DNA from: Pseudolysobacter sp964466115
GTDB lineage: Bacteria > Pseudomonadota > Gammaproteobacteria > Xanthomonadales > Rhodanobacteraceae
DNA: 64,000 bases
Reading direction: 5' to 3'
Assembly: GCA_964466115.1 (NCBI GenBank)
Contig: CAYXMH010000002.1
Coordinates: 62,001 to 126,000, forward strand
Shown here: piece after piece, positions 10,016 to 19,049 of the stretch
How the letters are laid out: every line of letters starts with the position of its first letter
Numbering within the stretch: position 1 is the first letter of the stretch
Translations under genes and position numbers: made by a program
The notes under the pieces: model-generated
Databases searched by the model: none
Told to the model about the DNA's origin: nothing
The model's input: only the letters and a program-made list of their open reading frames with translations

Positions 10016-10312
10016 TTAACCGTTGTGGGTGAGCGATAAATTGACTCGCTCGCGCAATTCCTTGCCGGGCTTGAAATGCGGTACGTGTTTACCGGGTAAC
10101 GCAACGGCACTTCCCGTTTTGGGGTTGCGACCCATCCGCGGCGGGCGAAAATGCAACGAAAAACTACCGAAACCGCGAATCTCGATACGCTCGCCCTTTG
10201 CCAGGGCTTGGCTCATTTGTTCCAACACGCTTTTCACTGCCATCTCGACGTCGTTAAACGCCAGGTGCTTTTGCCGGATGGCCAGTGCTTCGATCAGCTC
10301 TGACTTGGTCAT
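10016..10312 (-). CDS. ihfB: Integration host factor, beta subunit
   Basis: This 98-residue HU/IHF-family DNA-bending protein has the classic IEIRGFGSFSL stretch and the beta-arm signature RMGRNPKTG. The N-terminal MTKSELIEALA is typical of IHF-beta. IHF bends DNA in recombination, replication and sigma-54 promoter control. It lies between rpsA and lapA, as in most gammaproteobacteria. A strong hairpin separates it from rpsA. Confidence 0.96.
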   Translation of the reverse strand: MTKSELIEALAIRQKHLAFNDVEMAVKSVLEQMSQALAKGERIEIRGFGSFSLHFRPPRMGRNPKTGSAVALPGKHVPHFKPGKELRERVNLSLTHNG

Positions 10313-10398
10313 GAATTACGAATCCGCGATCTGACAGGTCTTTAGTTATTGGTCGGTACTAGCGTGTTATGCGCCAAGCCCGCCCGCTCTACTACCAA

Positions 10399-10431
10399 CT
10401 TCCCTGCGGTTCAATCAAAACCGCAGGGAAG
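10399..10431 (-). terminator. Hairpin between rpsA and ihfB (terminator or attenuator)
   Basis: A 13-bp perfect inverted repeat (arms 10399-10411 and 10419-10431, arm CTTCCCTGCGGTT) encloses a 7-base loop. It lies 15 bases beyond the rpsA stop on the minus strand. The run of T after it is weak (TTGGT), so it may attenuate transcription into ihfB or stabilise the rpsA message. Confidence 0.7.
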
Positions 10432-10445
10432 GTTTGTATGCGCTA

Positions 10446-12119
10446 CTACTCGGATTTGCCCATTTGTTCTTTTAACAAAGCACCCAATTTGGTCGTAGCG
10501 CCGGAGCTGGATTGATAGTCGTCCAACACCGACTGCAACTCCTCTTCGTCCTTGGCGCGAATCGACAACTGCAGCAAACGCCCTTTGCGGTCCATACCGA
10601 TGTATTTCGCTTCCACTTTATCGCCGACCTTTAACACCGTCGTGGCGTCCTCCAGGCGATCTTTGGAGATATCGGAAACGCGCAGATAACCCTCTACGCC
10701 CTCGGCGATATCAATCGTCGCACCCTTGGCATCGACTTCGCGCACCGTGCCGTTGATGATGCTACCGCGCGGGTGGGCAGCCATGAACTGGCCGAACGGA
10801 TCTTGCTCCAATTGCTTAATGCCAAGCGAAATGCGCTCGCGCTCCGGATCAACCGCCAGCACCACCGCCTCAACGGTGTCGCCCTTCTTGAAGTTGCGCA
10901 CCAGCTCCTCACCGGTGGTCTGCCAGGAGATATCGGACAGATGCACCAAGCCGTCGATGCCGCCATCCAGGCCAACGAAGATACCGAAATCGGTAATCGA
11001 CTTAATTTGGCCGGAAACGCGGTCGTTCTTCTTATGAATTGCGGCAAACGCCTCCCACGGATTGGCATGCGTTTGTTTAATACCAAGCGAAATGCGGCGG
11101 CGCTCTTCATCGACATCAAGGATCATCACCTCAACATCATCGCCAACCTGCACCATTTTGCCTGGGTTGACGTTCTTGTTGGTCCAATCCATTTCGGAAA
11201 CGTGCACCAAGCCCTCAACGCCAGGTTCAAGTTCAACGAAGCAGCCGTAATCGGTGACATTGGAAATTTTACCGAACAAGCGCGAATTCGCCGGATAGCG
11301 GCGCGCGATGTTGACCCACGGATCTTCGCCTAACTGTTTCAAGCCGAGACTGACACGGTTGCGTTCGCGATCGAAACGCAACACCCGTACATCCAGCTCA
11401 TCACCCACGTTGACCACCTCGGACGGATGGCGCACGCGCTTCCACGCCATATCGGTGATGTGCAGCAATCCATCAATACCGCCAAGATCAACGAACGCGC
11501 CGTAATCGGTAAGGTTTTTAACCACACCTTTAACCACCGCGTTCTCTTGCAGGCGATCGAGCATTTGCTCGCGCTCCACGGAGAATTCACTTTCGACCAC
11601 CGCGCGACGCGAAACCACCACGTTATTGCGTTTGCGATCAAGTTTGATGATCTTGAATTCGAGTTCTTTACCTTCCAGATAAACCGGGTCGCGTACGGGA
11701 CGCACGTCGACCAACGATCCTGGGAGGAAGGCGCGCACGTCTTTGATATCGACGGTGAAGCCGCCTTTGACCTTGCCGGAAATTCTACCAATAACCGTTG
11801 CATTGGCTTGCTGCGCGGCCTCAAGCTCATCCCACACCAGTGAGCGTTTCGCTTTCTCGCGCGACAGCCGAGTTTCGCCGAAACCATCTTCTAACGAATC
11901 GAGAGCGACTTTAACTTCGTCACCGATCTTAACTTCGATTTCGCCGCTTTCATTGAAGAACTGCTCGATCGGGATAATGCCTTCGGACTTCAACCCGGCA
12001 TTGATAACCACCACATCGGGACGGATTTCTACAACGATACCGGAGACGATCGTCCCAGGCTTAAGCTTGGCGAAAAGGGTTTGGCTTTGTTCAAATAATT
12101 CGGCGAAACTTTCGGTCAT
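10446..12119 (-). CDS. rpsA: 30S ribosomal protein S1
   Basis: This 557-residue protein is exactly the E. coli length. It carries six S1/OB RNA-binding repeats, with recurring phrases such as GAFVDLGGIDGLLHITDM and GCFVELEPGVEGLVHVSEM. S1 binds mRNA leaders at the 30S subunit and is needed to start translation of most messages. The 156-base leader before cmk (12120-12275) is long enough to hold its own promoter and the autoregulatory leader known for rpsA in enterics, but I cannot define the elements. Confidence 0.98.
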   Translation of the reverse strand: MTESFAELFEQSQTLFAKLKPGTIVSGIVVEIRPDVVVINAGLKSEGIIPIEQFFNESGEIEVKIGDEVKVALDSLEDGFGETRLSREKAKRSLVWDELEAAQQANATVIGRISGKVKGGFTVDIKDVRAFLPGSLVDVRPVRDPVYLEGKELEFKIIKLDRKRNNVVVSRRAVVESEFSVEREQMLDRLQENAVVKGVVKNLTDYGAFVDLGGIDGLLHITDMAWKRVRHPSEVVNVGDELDVRVLRFDRERNRVSLGLKQLGEDPWVNIARRYPANSRLFGKISNVTDYGCFVELEPGVEGLVHVSEMDWTNKNVNPGKMVQVGDDVEVMILDVDEERRRISLGIKQTHANPWEAFAAIHKKNDRVSGQIKSITDFGIFVGLDGGIDGLVHLSDISWQTTGEELVRNFKKGDTVEAVVLAVDPERERISLGIKQLEQDPFGQFMAAHPRGSIINGTVREVDAKGATIDIAEGVEGYLRVSDISKDRLEDATTVLKVGDKVEAKYIGMDRKGRLLQLSIRAKDEEELQSVLDDYQSSSGATTKLGALLKEQMGKSE

Positions 12120-12275
12120 GTTAATTCCAAAGTATACGGGGCATCATTTAGCGCAAAGTTTAAAGTTTGAGCGTAAATGCGACCCACCGGTTGTGGCACG
12201 ATTCTTCATCGCACCGTTGCTATTCCCCGCACGGATCGTGCAGGACCATTTCCCTTTGCTTGATTTAAGCAGCGA

Positions 12276-12980
12276 TTAACCCGACTGAACCAAGGCCAAG
12301 ACCTGGTCAACGACCGCGCTAATCGCCACACCGGTGGTATCGATCAATACCGCATCGACTGCGGGCTTGAGCGGGGCCACCGTGCGCTGCGCATCGCGTT
12401 CGTCGCGTGCCTGAATTTCACGCAAAAGGTTGGTAAGTATAACCTCCAACCCCTTTCCTTTCAACTGCTTATATCGCCTTTGCGCGCGTTCCTCGGCGCT
12501 CGCCGTTAGAAACACCTTCCAGCGGGCATCTGGGAAGATAACGGTGCCCATATCACGCCCGTCGGCAACCAAGCCCGGCGCCTGTCGAAATAGGCGTTGT
12601 TTCTGCAATAAAGCGGTGCGCACCGCGGGAATTGCCGCAATGGCAGAAGCCGCCGCGGCGCAGGTTTCGGTGCGTAATTCGGCCGACACATCGGCGCCAT
12701 TGACAAAAACGTGGGTTTCCCCGTCGGAATGGCTGCGAAAATCGATTTGAGTGGACTGTGCTACCCGGGTTAATGCATCGGCATCGGAAAAATCGATGCC
12801 TTCGACACTGGCCGCATAACCCACCGCCCGATATAACGCCCCCGAGTCCAAAAAATGCCACCCTAGGCGTTGCGCCACGGCTAGGCTGATGGTGCCCTTA
12901 CCCGAACCAGAGGGGCCATCGATCGTGAGCACGGGAGCTTTATTAGCGTTAAGCGAGCTTAATTGGGAATGAGACGGCAT
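12276..12980 (-). CDS. cmk: Cytidylate kinase
   Basis: This 234-residue enzyme phosphorylates CMP and dCMP. The P-loop GPSGSGKGT lies near the N-terminus, followed by FLDSGALYRAVGY, and VADGRDMGTVIFPDA and RRYKQLKGKG are typical of CMP kinase. I chose ATG at 12980 (protein MPSHSQL) over an in-frame start 15 codons upstream because it gives the usual N-terminal length. It lies between aroA and rpsA, the conserved order. Confidence 0.95.
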   Translation of the reverse strand: MPSHSQLSSLNANKAPVLTIDGPSGSGKGTISLAVAQRLGWHFLDSGALYRAVGYAASVEGIDFSDADALTRVAQSTQIDFRSHSDGETHVFVNGADVSAELRTETCAAAASAIAAIPAVRTALLQKQRLFRQAPGLVADGRDMGTVIFPDARWKVFLTASAEERAQRRYKQLKGKGLEVILTNLLREIQARDERDAQRTVAPLKPAVDAVLIDTTGVAISAVVDQVLALVQSG

Positions 12981-13106
12981 GGGGCAGCCTTGCAACAAAC
13001 AAGCGTGAAGTGTACCAAGCTGCACCTAAACTTGCGCACCAGAGTTATCTCGGTCTGTGAGGCTCACGTGCGAGAGTTAGAGCTTATGGATGAGTGAAAA
13101 TCCACC

Positions 13107-14426
13107 CTATATTTCAAAAATGTCCATACCCACCATTTGCGCCAGTTCGATAAAACCGGGAAATGAGGTCGCTACATTTTTGCAATCGGTAATTTGTACT
13201 CGGTTTTCGGAAATGGAGCCCGCTATTGCAAAGCTCATGGCGCAGCGATGGTCGCCTGCGCAATCGACAATCCCACCCTGCACTCGGCTCCCATAAATAA
13301 TTGCGCCATCGGGTTTCTCTTCGACATGCACGCGAAGCGCTCGCAATCCTTTAGCCATTACCGCAATCCGGTCCGATTCTTTTACGCGCAATTCCGCAGC
13401 GCCGCGGATTACGGTAACGCCGACCGCAGCGGCAGCGGCTACGAAAAAAACCGGGAACTCATCGATCATATCGGCCACGCATTCGGTTGGAACCTCGATG
13501 CCGCGCAATCGCGCGTAACGAACATTGATGTCGGCAATCGGCTCACCGTTGCATTGACGCGGGTTTTCGATAGTGATGTCGGCGCCCATCGCCTTAAGCA
13601 CGGTTAGTAAAGCAATTCGCCGTGGATTGATACCCACATCGCGCAATAGCAGTTCTGAGTCAGGCACTATGCTTGCCGCTACAATAAAAAAAGCGGCCGA
13701 GGAAAAATCGCCGGGAATAAAAATATCGGCGCCGCGCAAACCATAACCACCGGAAAGCCAGGCCGACCCAGCCGAAAACAGCACCGGCCAACCGAGCGAA
13801 TTCAGCATCCGTTCGGTGTAATCGCGTGTTGGAATTGGTTCGTGCACGCGAGTTTCGCCCTGCGCATACAAAGTGGCCAACAAGATCGCCGATTTCACCT
13901 GTGCGCTGGCGAGCGGCATCGTGTAGTGGATTCCTCTAAGGGATTGCCCTCCCTTAACCTGCAACGGCGGCAGATCATCAGCCGCGGCGGTAATTTTGGC
14001 GCCCATGGCGGTCAGCGGTTCAATCACTCGCCGCATCGGGCGGCGTGACAGAGATTCATCGCCGATTAGCACGCTATCGAATGACTGTCCGCTCAACAAG
14101 CCGACCAATAATCGCATCGCGGTCCCGGCGTTACCGCAATCGATCGGCCGCGTTGGCTGTGCTAGCCCATGCAAACCGACCCCGTGCACAACCCGTTTGT
14201 TCACAACCGGTGTTTCGATGCGAACACCCATCGCCGCAAACGCCACTTCCATGGCGTGCGTATCGGCACTTTCAAGAAACCCGTCAATCTCGGAACGCCC
14301 GGTTGCTACAGCGCTAAGCAGGATGGCGCGGTGCGAAATCGACTTATCGCCCGGCACAAACATCTCTCCGCGCAACGGACCGCTTAAGGAGCTCAAATAG
14401 CTTATGGGCGAAGTGGATGACGCCAA
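13107..14426 (-). CDS. aroA: 3-phosphoshikimate 1-carboxyvinyltransferase (EPSP synthase)
   Basis: This 439-residue shikimate-pathway enzyme joins phosphoenolpyruvate to shikimate-3-phosphate. It shows the N-terminal PGDKSISHRA block, the DCGNAGTAMRLL block and the C-terminal RVKESDRIAVMAKGL stretch of the catalytic site. It begins 27 bases after serA and precedes cmk. The serA-aroA adjacency differs from pseudomonads, where pheA and hisC lie in this place. Confidence 0.96.
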   Translation of the reverse strand: MASSTSPISYLSSLSGPLRGEMFVPGDKSISHRAILLSAVATGRSEIDGFLESADTHAMEVAFAAMGVRIETPVVNKRVVHGVGLHGLAQPTRPIDCGNAGTAMRLLVGLLSGQSFDSVLIGDESLSRRPMRRVIEPLTAMGAKITAAADDLPPLQVKGGQSLRGIHYTMPLASAQVKSAILLATLYAQGETRVHEPIPTRDYTERMLNSLGWPVLFSAGSAWLSGGYGLRGADIFIPGDFSSAAFFIVAASIVPDSELLLRDVGINPRRIALLTVLKAMGADITIENPRQCNGEPIADINVRYARLRGIEVPTECVADMIDEFPVFFVAAAAAVGVTVIRGAAELRVKESDRIAVMAKGLRALRVHVEEKPDGAIIYGSRVQGGIVDCAGDHRCAMSFAIAGSISENRVQITDCKNVATSFPGFIELAQMVGMDIFEI

Positions 14427-14453
14427 TTAATTCACCCTCGCAGCTTAGTTGGG

Positions 14454-15614
14454 TTAAATCACCCGTACGGCAAGAATGCCATCAATCGCCGCTATCGCCT
14501 CCTCAGCCGAGCGCGGCACCGTCGAGTCCACGTCCAGCAAACTATAAGCCAAATCGCCTAATGATGCATTATGCATCTGTGAAATATTTAACCCTGAGCT
14601 TCCAAGCACGTTCGACAGCTGGCCGATCATGTTCGGCCGGTTGAGGTTGGCGACGCAAATCCGGCTAACGCCGGAGCGCGCCATGCGTGTATTCGGGAAA
14701 TTAACCGCATTGTGGATATTGCCGTGCTCCAGAAAATCGCGCAGTTGGTCGACCACCATCAAGGCGCAGTTTTCCTCCGCTTCGGCCGTTGAGGCGCCAA
14801 GGTGCGGCAGCGCGATCACCCGCTCATGCCCCAATAATTCCGCGCCGGGGAAATCAGTCACGTAATGACCGATACGACCATCACTTAAACCTTGCTCTAA
14901 CGCGACGGCGTCGACAATGCCTTCCCGCGCGAAATTGAGGATCACCACCCCGGGACGGGCAACCCCCAGCGCGGCGCTGCCAAATATTCCACGAGTTGCC
15001 TCGTTCAACGGCACATGAAAACTAATGAAATCGGCTGCGGCATACAGTTCATTCAACGAGCCGGCTTTCACCACATCGGCCGACAATTGCCAGGCGCCTT
15101 CCACCGTCATATGCGGATCGAAACCGAACACGCGCATGCCGAGCCCGCGTGCTGCGTTGGCAACCTTCACACCGATAGCACCTAAACCAACCACACCAAG
15201 TGTCTTTCCCGAAAGCTCCGACCCGACAAACCGTTTCTTTTCAGCCTCAACGCGTTGGTGCAGGTCCTCGTTGGGTTTTAATTCGGCGATGAAACGCAAA
15301 GCGTTATCCAAATGCCGCGCCGCGATTAACATACCGGCAACGACCAATTCCTTAACCGCATTGGCATTGGCGCCCGGTGCGTTAAATACCGGTACACCGC
15401 GTTGCGATAAGGCAGCCACGGGTATGTTGTTAACCCCGGCGCCGGCCCGCGCAATCGCTTTTACCGTTGGCGCAATGGCACGTTTGTGCATATCGGCAGA
15501 ACGCACCAAAATTGCGTCGGGATCGATCATGTCGTCGGCGATGCTGTAAAGCCCCACCGGTAAGCGGTTGAGACCGTTTTTTGAAATGCTATTTAAAGTT
15601 TGGATTTTGAACAT
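14454..15614 (-). CDS. serA: D-3-phosphoglycerate dehydrogenase with ACT domain
   Basis: This 386-residue NAD-dependent enzyme opens serine synthesis. The dinucleotide fold carries GVVGLGAIGVKVANAA. The catalytic region shows NFAREGIVDA and the histidine of ALPHLGASTAEAEENCA. A C-terminal ACT domain (about residues 310-386) probably senses serine. I chose ATG at 15614 (MFKIQTL) because the in-frame extension upstream runs through a REP palindrome. It follows serC, so two consecutive serine-pathway genes are together. Confidence 0.94.
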   Translation of the reverse strand: MFKIQTLNSISKNGLNRLPVGLYSIADDMIDPDAILVRSADMHKRAIAPTVKAIARAGAGVNNIPVAALSQRGVPVFNAPGANANAVKELVVAGMLIAARHLDNALRFIAELKPNEDLHQRVEAEKKRFVGSELSGKTLGVVGLGAIGVKVANAARGLGMRVFGFDPHMTVEGAWQLSADVVKAGSLNELYAAADFISFHVPLNEATRGIFGSAALGVARPGVVILNFAREGIVDAVALEQGLSDGRIGHYVTDFPGAELLGHERVIALPHLGASTAEAEENCALMVVDQLRDFLEHGNIHNAVNFPNTRMARSGVSRICVANLNRPNMIGQLSNVLGSSGLNISQMHNASLGDLAYSLLDVDSTVPRSAEEAIAAIDGILAVRVI

Positions 15615-15631
15615 GGGGCTTCTCAGTTGGC

Positions 15632-15650
15632 GGTGGGTTAAAAACCCACC
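15632..15650. repeat. REP-like palindrome between serC and serA
   Basis: The palindrome GGTGGGTTAAAAACCCACC lies in the 44-base gap between the two serine genes. It has the same GGTGGG/CCCACC arms as the palindromes at 26.2, 31.8, 33.3, 34.8, 38.6 and 52.7 kb, but here the usual flanking GTAG is absent. Confidence 0.75.
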
Positions 15651-15658
15651 GGCTCTCT

Positions 15659-16741
15659 TCAACCATTGCGTTGCGCAAAATCGCGCATAAACTCGACCAA
15701 CGCCTTGACACCATCCAACGGTATCGCGTTATAAAGACTGGCGCGCATACCACCCAACGCACGGTGCCCTTTTAACGCCAACAAACCCGCCGCTTCCGAT
15801 TCTTTTAGAAACGCTGCATCCAGCTCTTCGCGCGGCAAAAAGAACGGAACATTCATCCAGGAACGAGCTGATTTTTCGACATCGTTGCGATAAAAACCCG
15901 AAGCATCGATATATCCGTACAGCAACTCAGCCTTGGCCCGATTTTGCGCCTCCATTGCAGGAACCCCACCGTTGGCTTTTAACCATTTAAATATCAATCC
16001 GGCGAGATACCAAGAGAAGGTCGGCGGCGTATTCAGCATCGAACCGTTCGCCGCGTGCGCCGCGTAATTAAAAATTTGCGGCATGTCTTTCGGGCAACGC
16101 TCCAATAAATCCTCACGCACGATCACCACCACCAAACCGGATGGCCCGATGTTTTTTTGCGCTCCGGCGTAAATCAGACCAAAACGCGAAACATCGACCG
16201 GACGCGATAAGATATTCGACGACATGTCGGCCACCAACGGCACAGCGCCGGTATCCGGTGCATAATGGAATTCCACGCCATGAATGGTCTCATTCGCCGC
16301 ATAATGGACATACGCCGCATCGGCTTTTAGGTTCCATTCGGCCATTGGCGGCAGCTTGGAAAAGCCGCTGGCCTGGCCCGTGGCTGCGATGTTCACCTTG
16401 GCAACGGTAGCCGCCTCTTTCGCCGCTTTCTCGCTCCAATGGCCGGTGACGATGTAGTCCACCGTCTGCTCGCGCCGCGCGAGGTTCATCGGAATTTCGG
16501 CAAACTGCTGCGTCGCCCCGCCTTGCAAGAATAGGACTTTATAGTTTTGTGGAATATTCATCAATTCGCGCAGATCGCGTTCGGCCTCTTCGGCCACGGC
16601 GATGAAATCTTTGCCGCGATGGCTTAATTCCATTACCGATGCGCGCGCTTTACCCCATTCGAGCATTTCTGCTTGAGCTTGACGCAGCACGGGCTCCGGT
16701 AACGCCGCGGGACCGGCGCTGAAGTTATAGGCTCGACTCAC
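15659..16741 (-). CDS. serC: Phosphoserine aminotransferase
   Basis: This 360-residue PLP enzyme converts 3-phosphohydroxypyruvate to phosphoserine and also acts in pyridoxine synthesis. The N-terminal RAYNFSAGPAALPEPVL is diagnostic, and the PLP lysine lies in YAGAQKNIGPSG. It is the first gene of the long minus-strand string that runs to the left edge, so the promoter should lie in the 267-base gap to msrP (16742-17008). I see no clear regulatory site there. Confidence 0.97.
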   Translation of the reverse strand: MSRAYNFSAGPAALPEPVLRQAQAEMLEWGKARASVMELSHRGKDFIAVAEEAERDLRELMNIPQNYKVLFLQGGATQQFAEIPMNLARREQTVDYIVTGHWSEKAAKEAATVAKVNIAATGQASGFSKLPPMAEWNLKADAAYVHYAANETIHGVEFHYAPDTGAVPLVADMSSNILSRPVDVSRFGLIYAGAQKNIGPSGLVVVIVREDLLERCPKDMPQIFNYAAHAANGSMLNTPPTFSWYLAGLIFKWLKANGGVPAMEAQNRAKAELLYGYIDASGFYRNDVEKSARSWMNVPFFLPREELDAAFLKESEAAGLLALKGHRALGGMRASLYNAIPLDGVKALVEFMRDFAQRNG

Positions 16742-17008
16742 GGGATTCCTCCATCATGTTTGGCGAAGACCATTATGCCGCACCGCAGCATAATGACAAC
16801 CCCATCCATCAATTTGCAAGTTTCACTTTACTGGCGATAGGAAGAGCTCACCCATCAACTCCGCTGCGCTGAAGACGAACGGAAAATTTGCAGCGCTATG
16901 CTCGAGGAACTTAAAGAGACCGTTCGTGGTACGCAAAGTCGACCCATGCCCGGCTTTCCTCAAAACATCAGTTATGGTGTTAAATAGGGTCCTTGAGGAA
17001 ATCAAAAC

Positions 17009-18001
17009 ATGTCGATCGATCGCATCTCCAAAATCCGTTCTTCCGAAATCATCCCAGAATCGATCTATCAGCGTCGCCGCGAATTGATTCGTGCATTCGG
17101 ACTTGGTATCCCGGCGCTTTTAACCGGTTGCTCAACGGGCAGCTCCGATGCCAGCACCACTGCCGCCGATACCACTCCCATCACAGGCAATGCCCTCACT
17201 ACAACACGCAATGATGAATTCCAAACCGACGAAACCGTCACCAGTTACAAAGACCTCACCCATTACAACAACTACTACGAATTCGGCACCGACAAGGCCG
17301 ACCCAGCGCGCAATTCTTCGCAATTCCAGGCGCACCCCTGGGCGGTGGAAATCCGCGGTCTAGCGGAGGTGACAGGCACGTTCACATTAGAGGATATTTT
17401 AAAAAATGTGGGACTGGAGGAGCGTATTTACCGAATGCGTTGTGTCGAAGGCTGGTCGATGGTGATTCCGTGGGTGGGATTCCCGTTGGCTACTTTGTTG
17501 CGTCGATTTAAACCACTGGCCAGCGCCAAATATGTCGCGTTCACCACCGTCCATCGCCCATCACAAATGCCAGGATTAGGTTATCCATCCTTGGATTGGC
17601 CGTATCGCGAAGGTCTACGCCTCGACGAGGCCATGCACCCTTTAACCATTCTCGCCGTTGGCGTATATGGACACGAATTGCCCAACCAAAATGGCGCGCC
17701 ATTACGCCTGGTGGTGCCTTGGAAATACGGTTTCAAAGGCATCAAATCCATCGTAAAAATGGAGTTCGTCGAAACCCAGCCGTATACCTCATGGAATGCC
17801 GCCACACCGAGCGAATATGGGTTCTATTCCAATGTGAATCCCGAAGTGGACCACCCGCGCTGGACTCAAGGCAGTGAGCGGCGCATCAGCGGCACCGGGT
17901 TAAACCTGTTCGCCAGCCGCATCGAGACCAAAAAATTCAATGGCTATGGCGATCAAGTGGCCAACTTGTATGCCGGTATGGATCTGCGCAGATATTTCTG
18001 A
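17009..18001 (+). CDS. msrP: Periplasmic methionine sulfoxide reductase, molybdopterin catalytic subunit
   Basis: This 330-residue protein has a twin-arginine signal (RRR at 22-24 followed by a hydrophobic stretch to about residue 40) and an oxidoreductase molybdopterin domain. C145 in RMRCVEGW is the expected molybdenum ligand. MsrP repairs oxidised methionine in periplasmic proteins. The start is supported by GAGGAA ten bases upstream. The stop overlaps the start of msrQ (TGATG), so the two are coupled. Confidence 0.95.
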   Translation: MSIDRISKIRSSEIIPESIYQRRRELIRAFGLGIPALLTGCSTGSSDASTTAADTTPITGNALTTTRNDEFQTDETVTSYKDLTHYNNYYEFGTDKADPARNSSQFQAHPWAVEIRGLAEVTGTFTLEDILKNVGLEERIYRMRCVEGWSMVIPWVGFPLATLLRRFKPLASAKYVAFTTVHRPSQMPGLGYPSLDWPYREGLRLDEAMHPLTILAVGVYGHELPNQNGAPLRLVVPWKYGFKGIKSIVKMEFVETQPYTSWNAATPSEYGFYSNVNPEVDHPRWTQGSERRISGTGLNLFASRIETKKFNGYGDQVANLYAGMDLRRYF

Positions 18002-18591
18002 TGCAACACGATTACATAGCCGCAACCAAACCGCTGGTGTTTCTGCTATGCCTTGCACCGGCGTTGTGGCTGATATGGGATGCGCTCCACAACACGCTCG
18101 GTAGCGATCCTGTGGCGCAACTGCAGCACCGCAGCGGGGATTGGGCGCTGCGGTTCCTGTTGCTGACGCTGGCGATAACTCCGCTGCGACGCTTAACCGG
18201 TTGGAATAAGTCGGTGCGATATCGCCGGATGCTGGGGTTGTTCGCTTTTTTTTACGCCAGCGGCCATTTGTTCGTGTATTTGGTGATGGATCTTGGCAGC
18301 CAATATTGGTCGCAAATTTTTGCCGAAATCGTCAAGCGTCCCTATATCACCGTTGGTTTTACCGCCTGGTTGCTGCTGTTGCCATTGGCGGCGACCTCCA
18401 CCAAGGCGATGATGAAACGCTTGGGACGCAAGTGGCAACGACTGCATCGCTTGGTTTACCTGATCGCGCCGCTCGGTATCTTGCATTATCTATGGCTGGT
18501 GAAATCCGATATTCGCCAACCTTTACTGTACGCTTTGGCCTTTATCGTATTGATGGTATTGCGCCTTAAAAAAAACCAACCCGGCAGCTAA
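18001..18591 (+). CDS. msrQ: Heme-binding membrane subunit of the MsrPQ system
   Basis: This 196-residue polytopic protein of the ferric-reductase-like family has about five or six membrane helices. It contains histidines placed for heme binding in YASGHLF, QRLHRLVYL and GILHYLW. MsrQ passes electrons from the respiratory chain to MsrP. It is translationally coupled to msrP and convergent with the acyl-CoA-binding protein gene, whose stop it overlaps by four bases. Confidence 0.94.
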   Translation: MQHDYIAATKPLVFLLCLAPALWLIWDALHNTLGSDPVAQLQHRSGDWALRFLLLTLAITPLRRLTGWNKSVRYRRMLGLFAFFYASGHLFVYLVMDLGSQYWSQIFAEIVKRPYITVGFTAWLLLLPLAATSTKAMMKRLGRKWQRLHRLVYLIAPLGILHYLWLVKSDIRQPLLYALAFIVLMVLRLKKNQPGS

Positions 18592-18854
18592 TTAGCCTCA
18601 CTACAAACTTTATTCGCCAGATCGATATATTTTTGCATCGCCTCTTCCGATTTCATGCCTTTTAATTTGGTCCAAGCCTCGTACTTGGCCGTTCCGATAA
18701 AATCAAAAAAGCCTGGTTTGGGCCCGGTAACATCGCCTTCGGCAGCCTGTTTATACAACGCGTAAAGTTTCAATAATGAATCATCTTCTGGGCGTTGTGG
18801 CAGAGCTTTAACGCTTTGCGCCACCGCTTCGAATTTGGTTTTTAAATCGGACAT
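18588..18854 (-). CDS. Acyl-CoA-binding protein
   Basis: This 88-residue ACBP-family protein has the four-helix signature LYALYKQAAEGDV, GKPGFFD-like (here PKPGFFDF) and KYEAWTKLKGM. ACBPs bind long-chain acyl-CoA in the cytoplasm. They are widespread in eukaryotes and patchy in bacteria. I chose ATG at 18854 (MSDLKTKFE) because the upstream extension is unlike the family. It lies beside the phasin gene on the same strand, consistent with a link to PHA or lipid metabolism. Confidence 0.93.
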   Translation of the reverse strand: MSDLKTKFEAVAQSVKALPQRPEDDSLLKLYALYKQAAEGDVTGPKPGFFDFIGTAKYEAWTKLKGMKSEEAMQKYIDLANKVCSEAN

Positions 18855-19000
18855 AAGATTCCCCAAGCCGTGCCGCCCGTATTGCTGCTGCGCGCGCAGG
18901 CACGATCGAGAACTTGTATCACGGGCTAAAAAAGCGGTCAACGCAGGTCATGGGCTATACGATAGATAGCAGCCGCACATTGCTGGCATCGGGGAGACGG

Positions 19001-19029
19001 CTTTTCCTTGGCGCCTAGCCAAGGAAAAG
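19001..19029 (-). terminator. Hairpin downstream of the phasin gene
   Basis: A perfect 12-bp inverted repeat (arms 19001-19012 and 19018-19029, arm CTTTTCCTTGGC) with a 5-base loop lies 20 bases past the phasin stop. There is no T-run on the exit side, so it may be a processing or stability hairpin more than a full terminator. Confidence 0.6.
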
Positions 19030-19049
19030 CTGGGGGACGGTTAGATAAA

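Noticed and set aside
12120..12275. Possible rpsA promoter with a TATACT-like -10 box
   Set aside because: No -35 box sits at a good distance, so I could not define a promoter, although one is likely in this gap.
16823..17005. A 60-codon minus-strand frame in the serC-msrP gap
   Set aside because: It has no convincing ribosome site and no family resemblance, and it covers the likely promoter region of two divergent genes.
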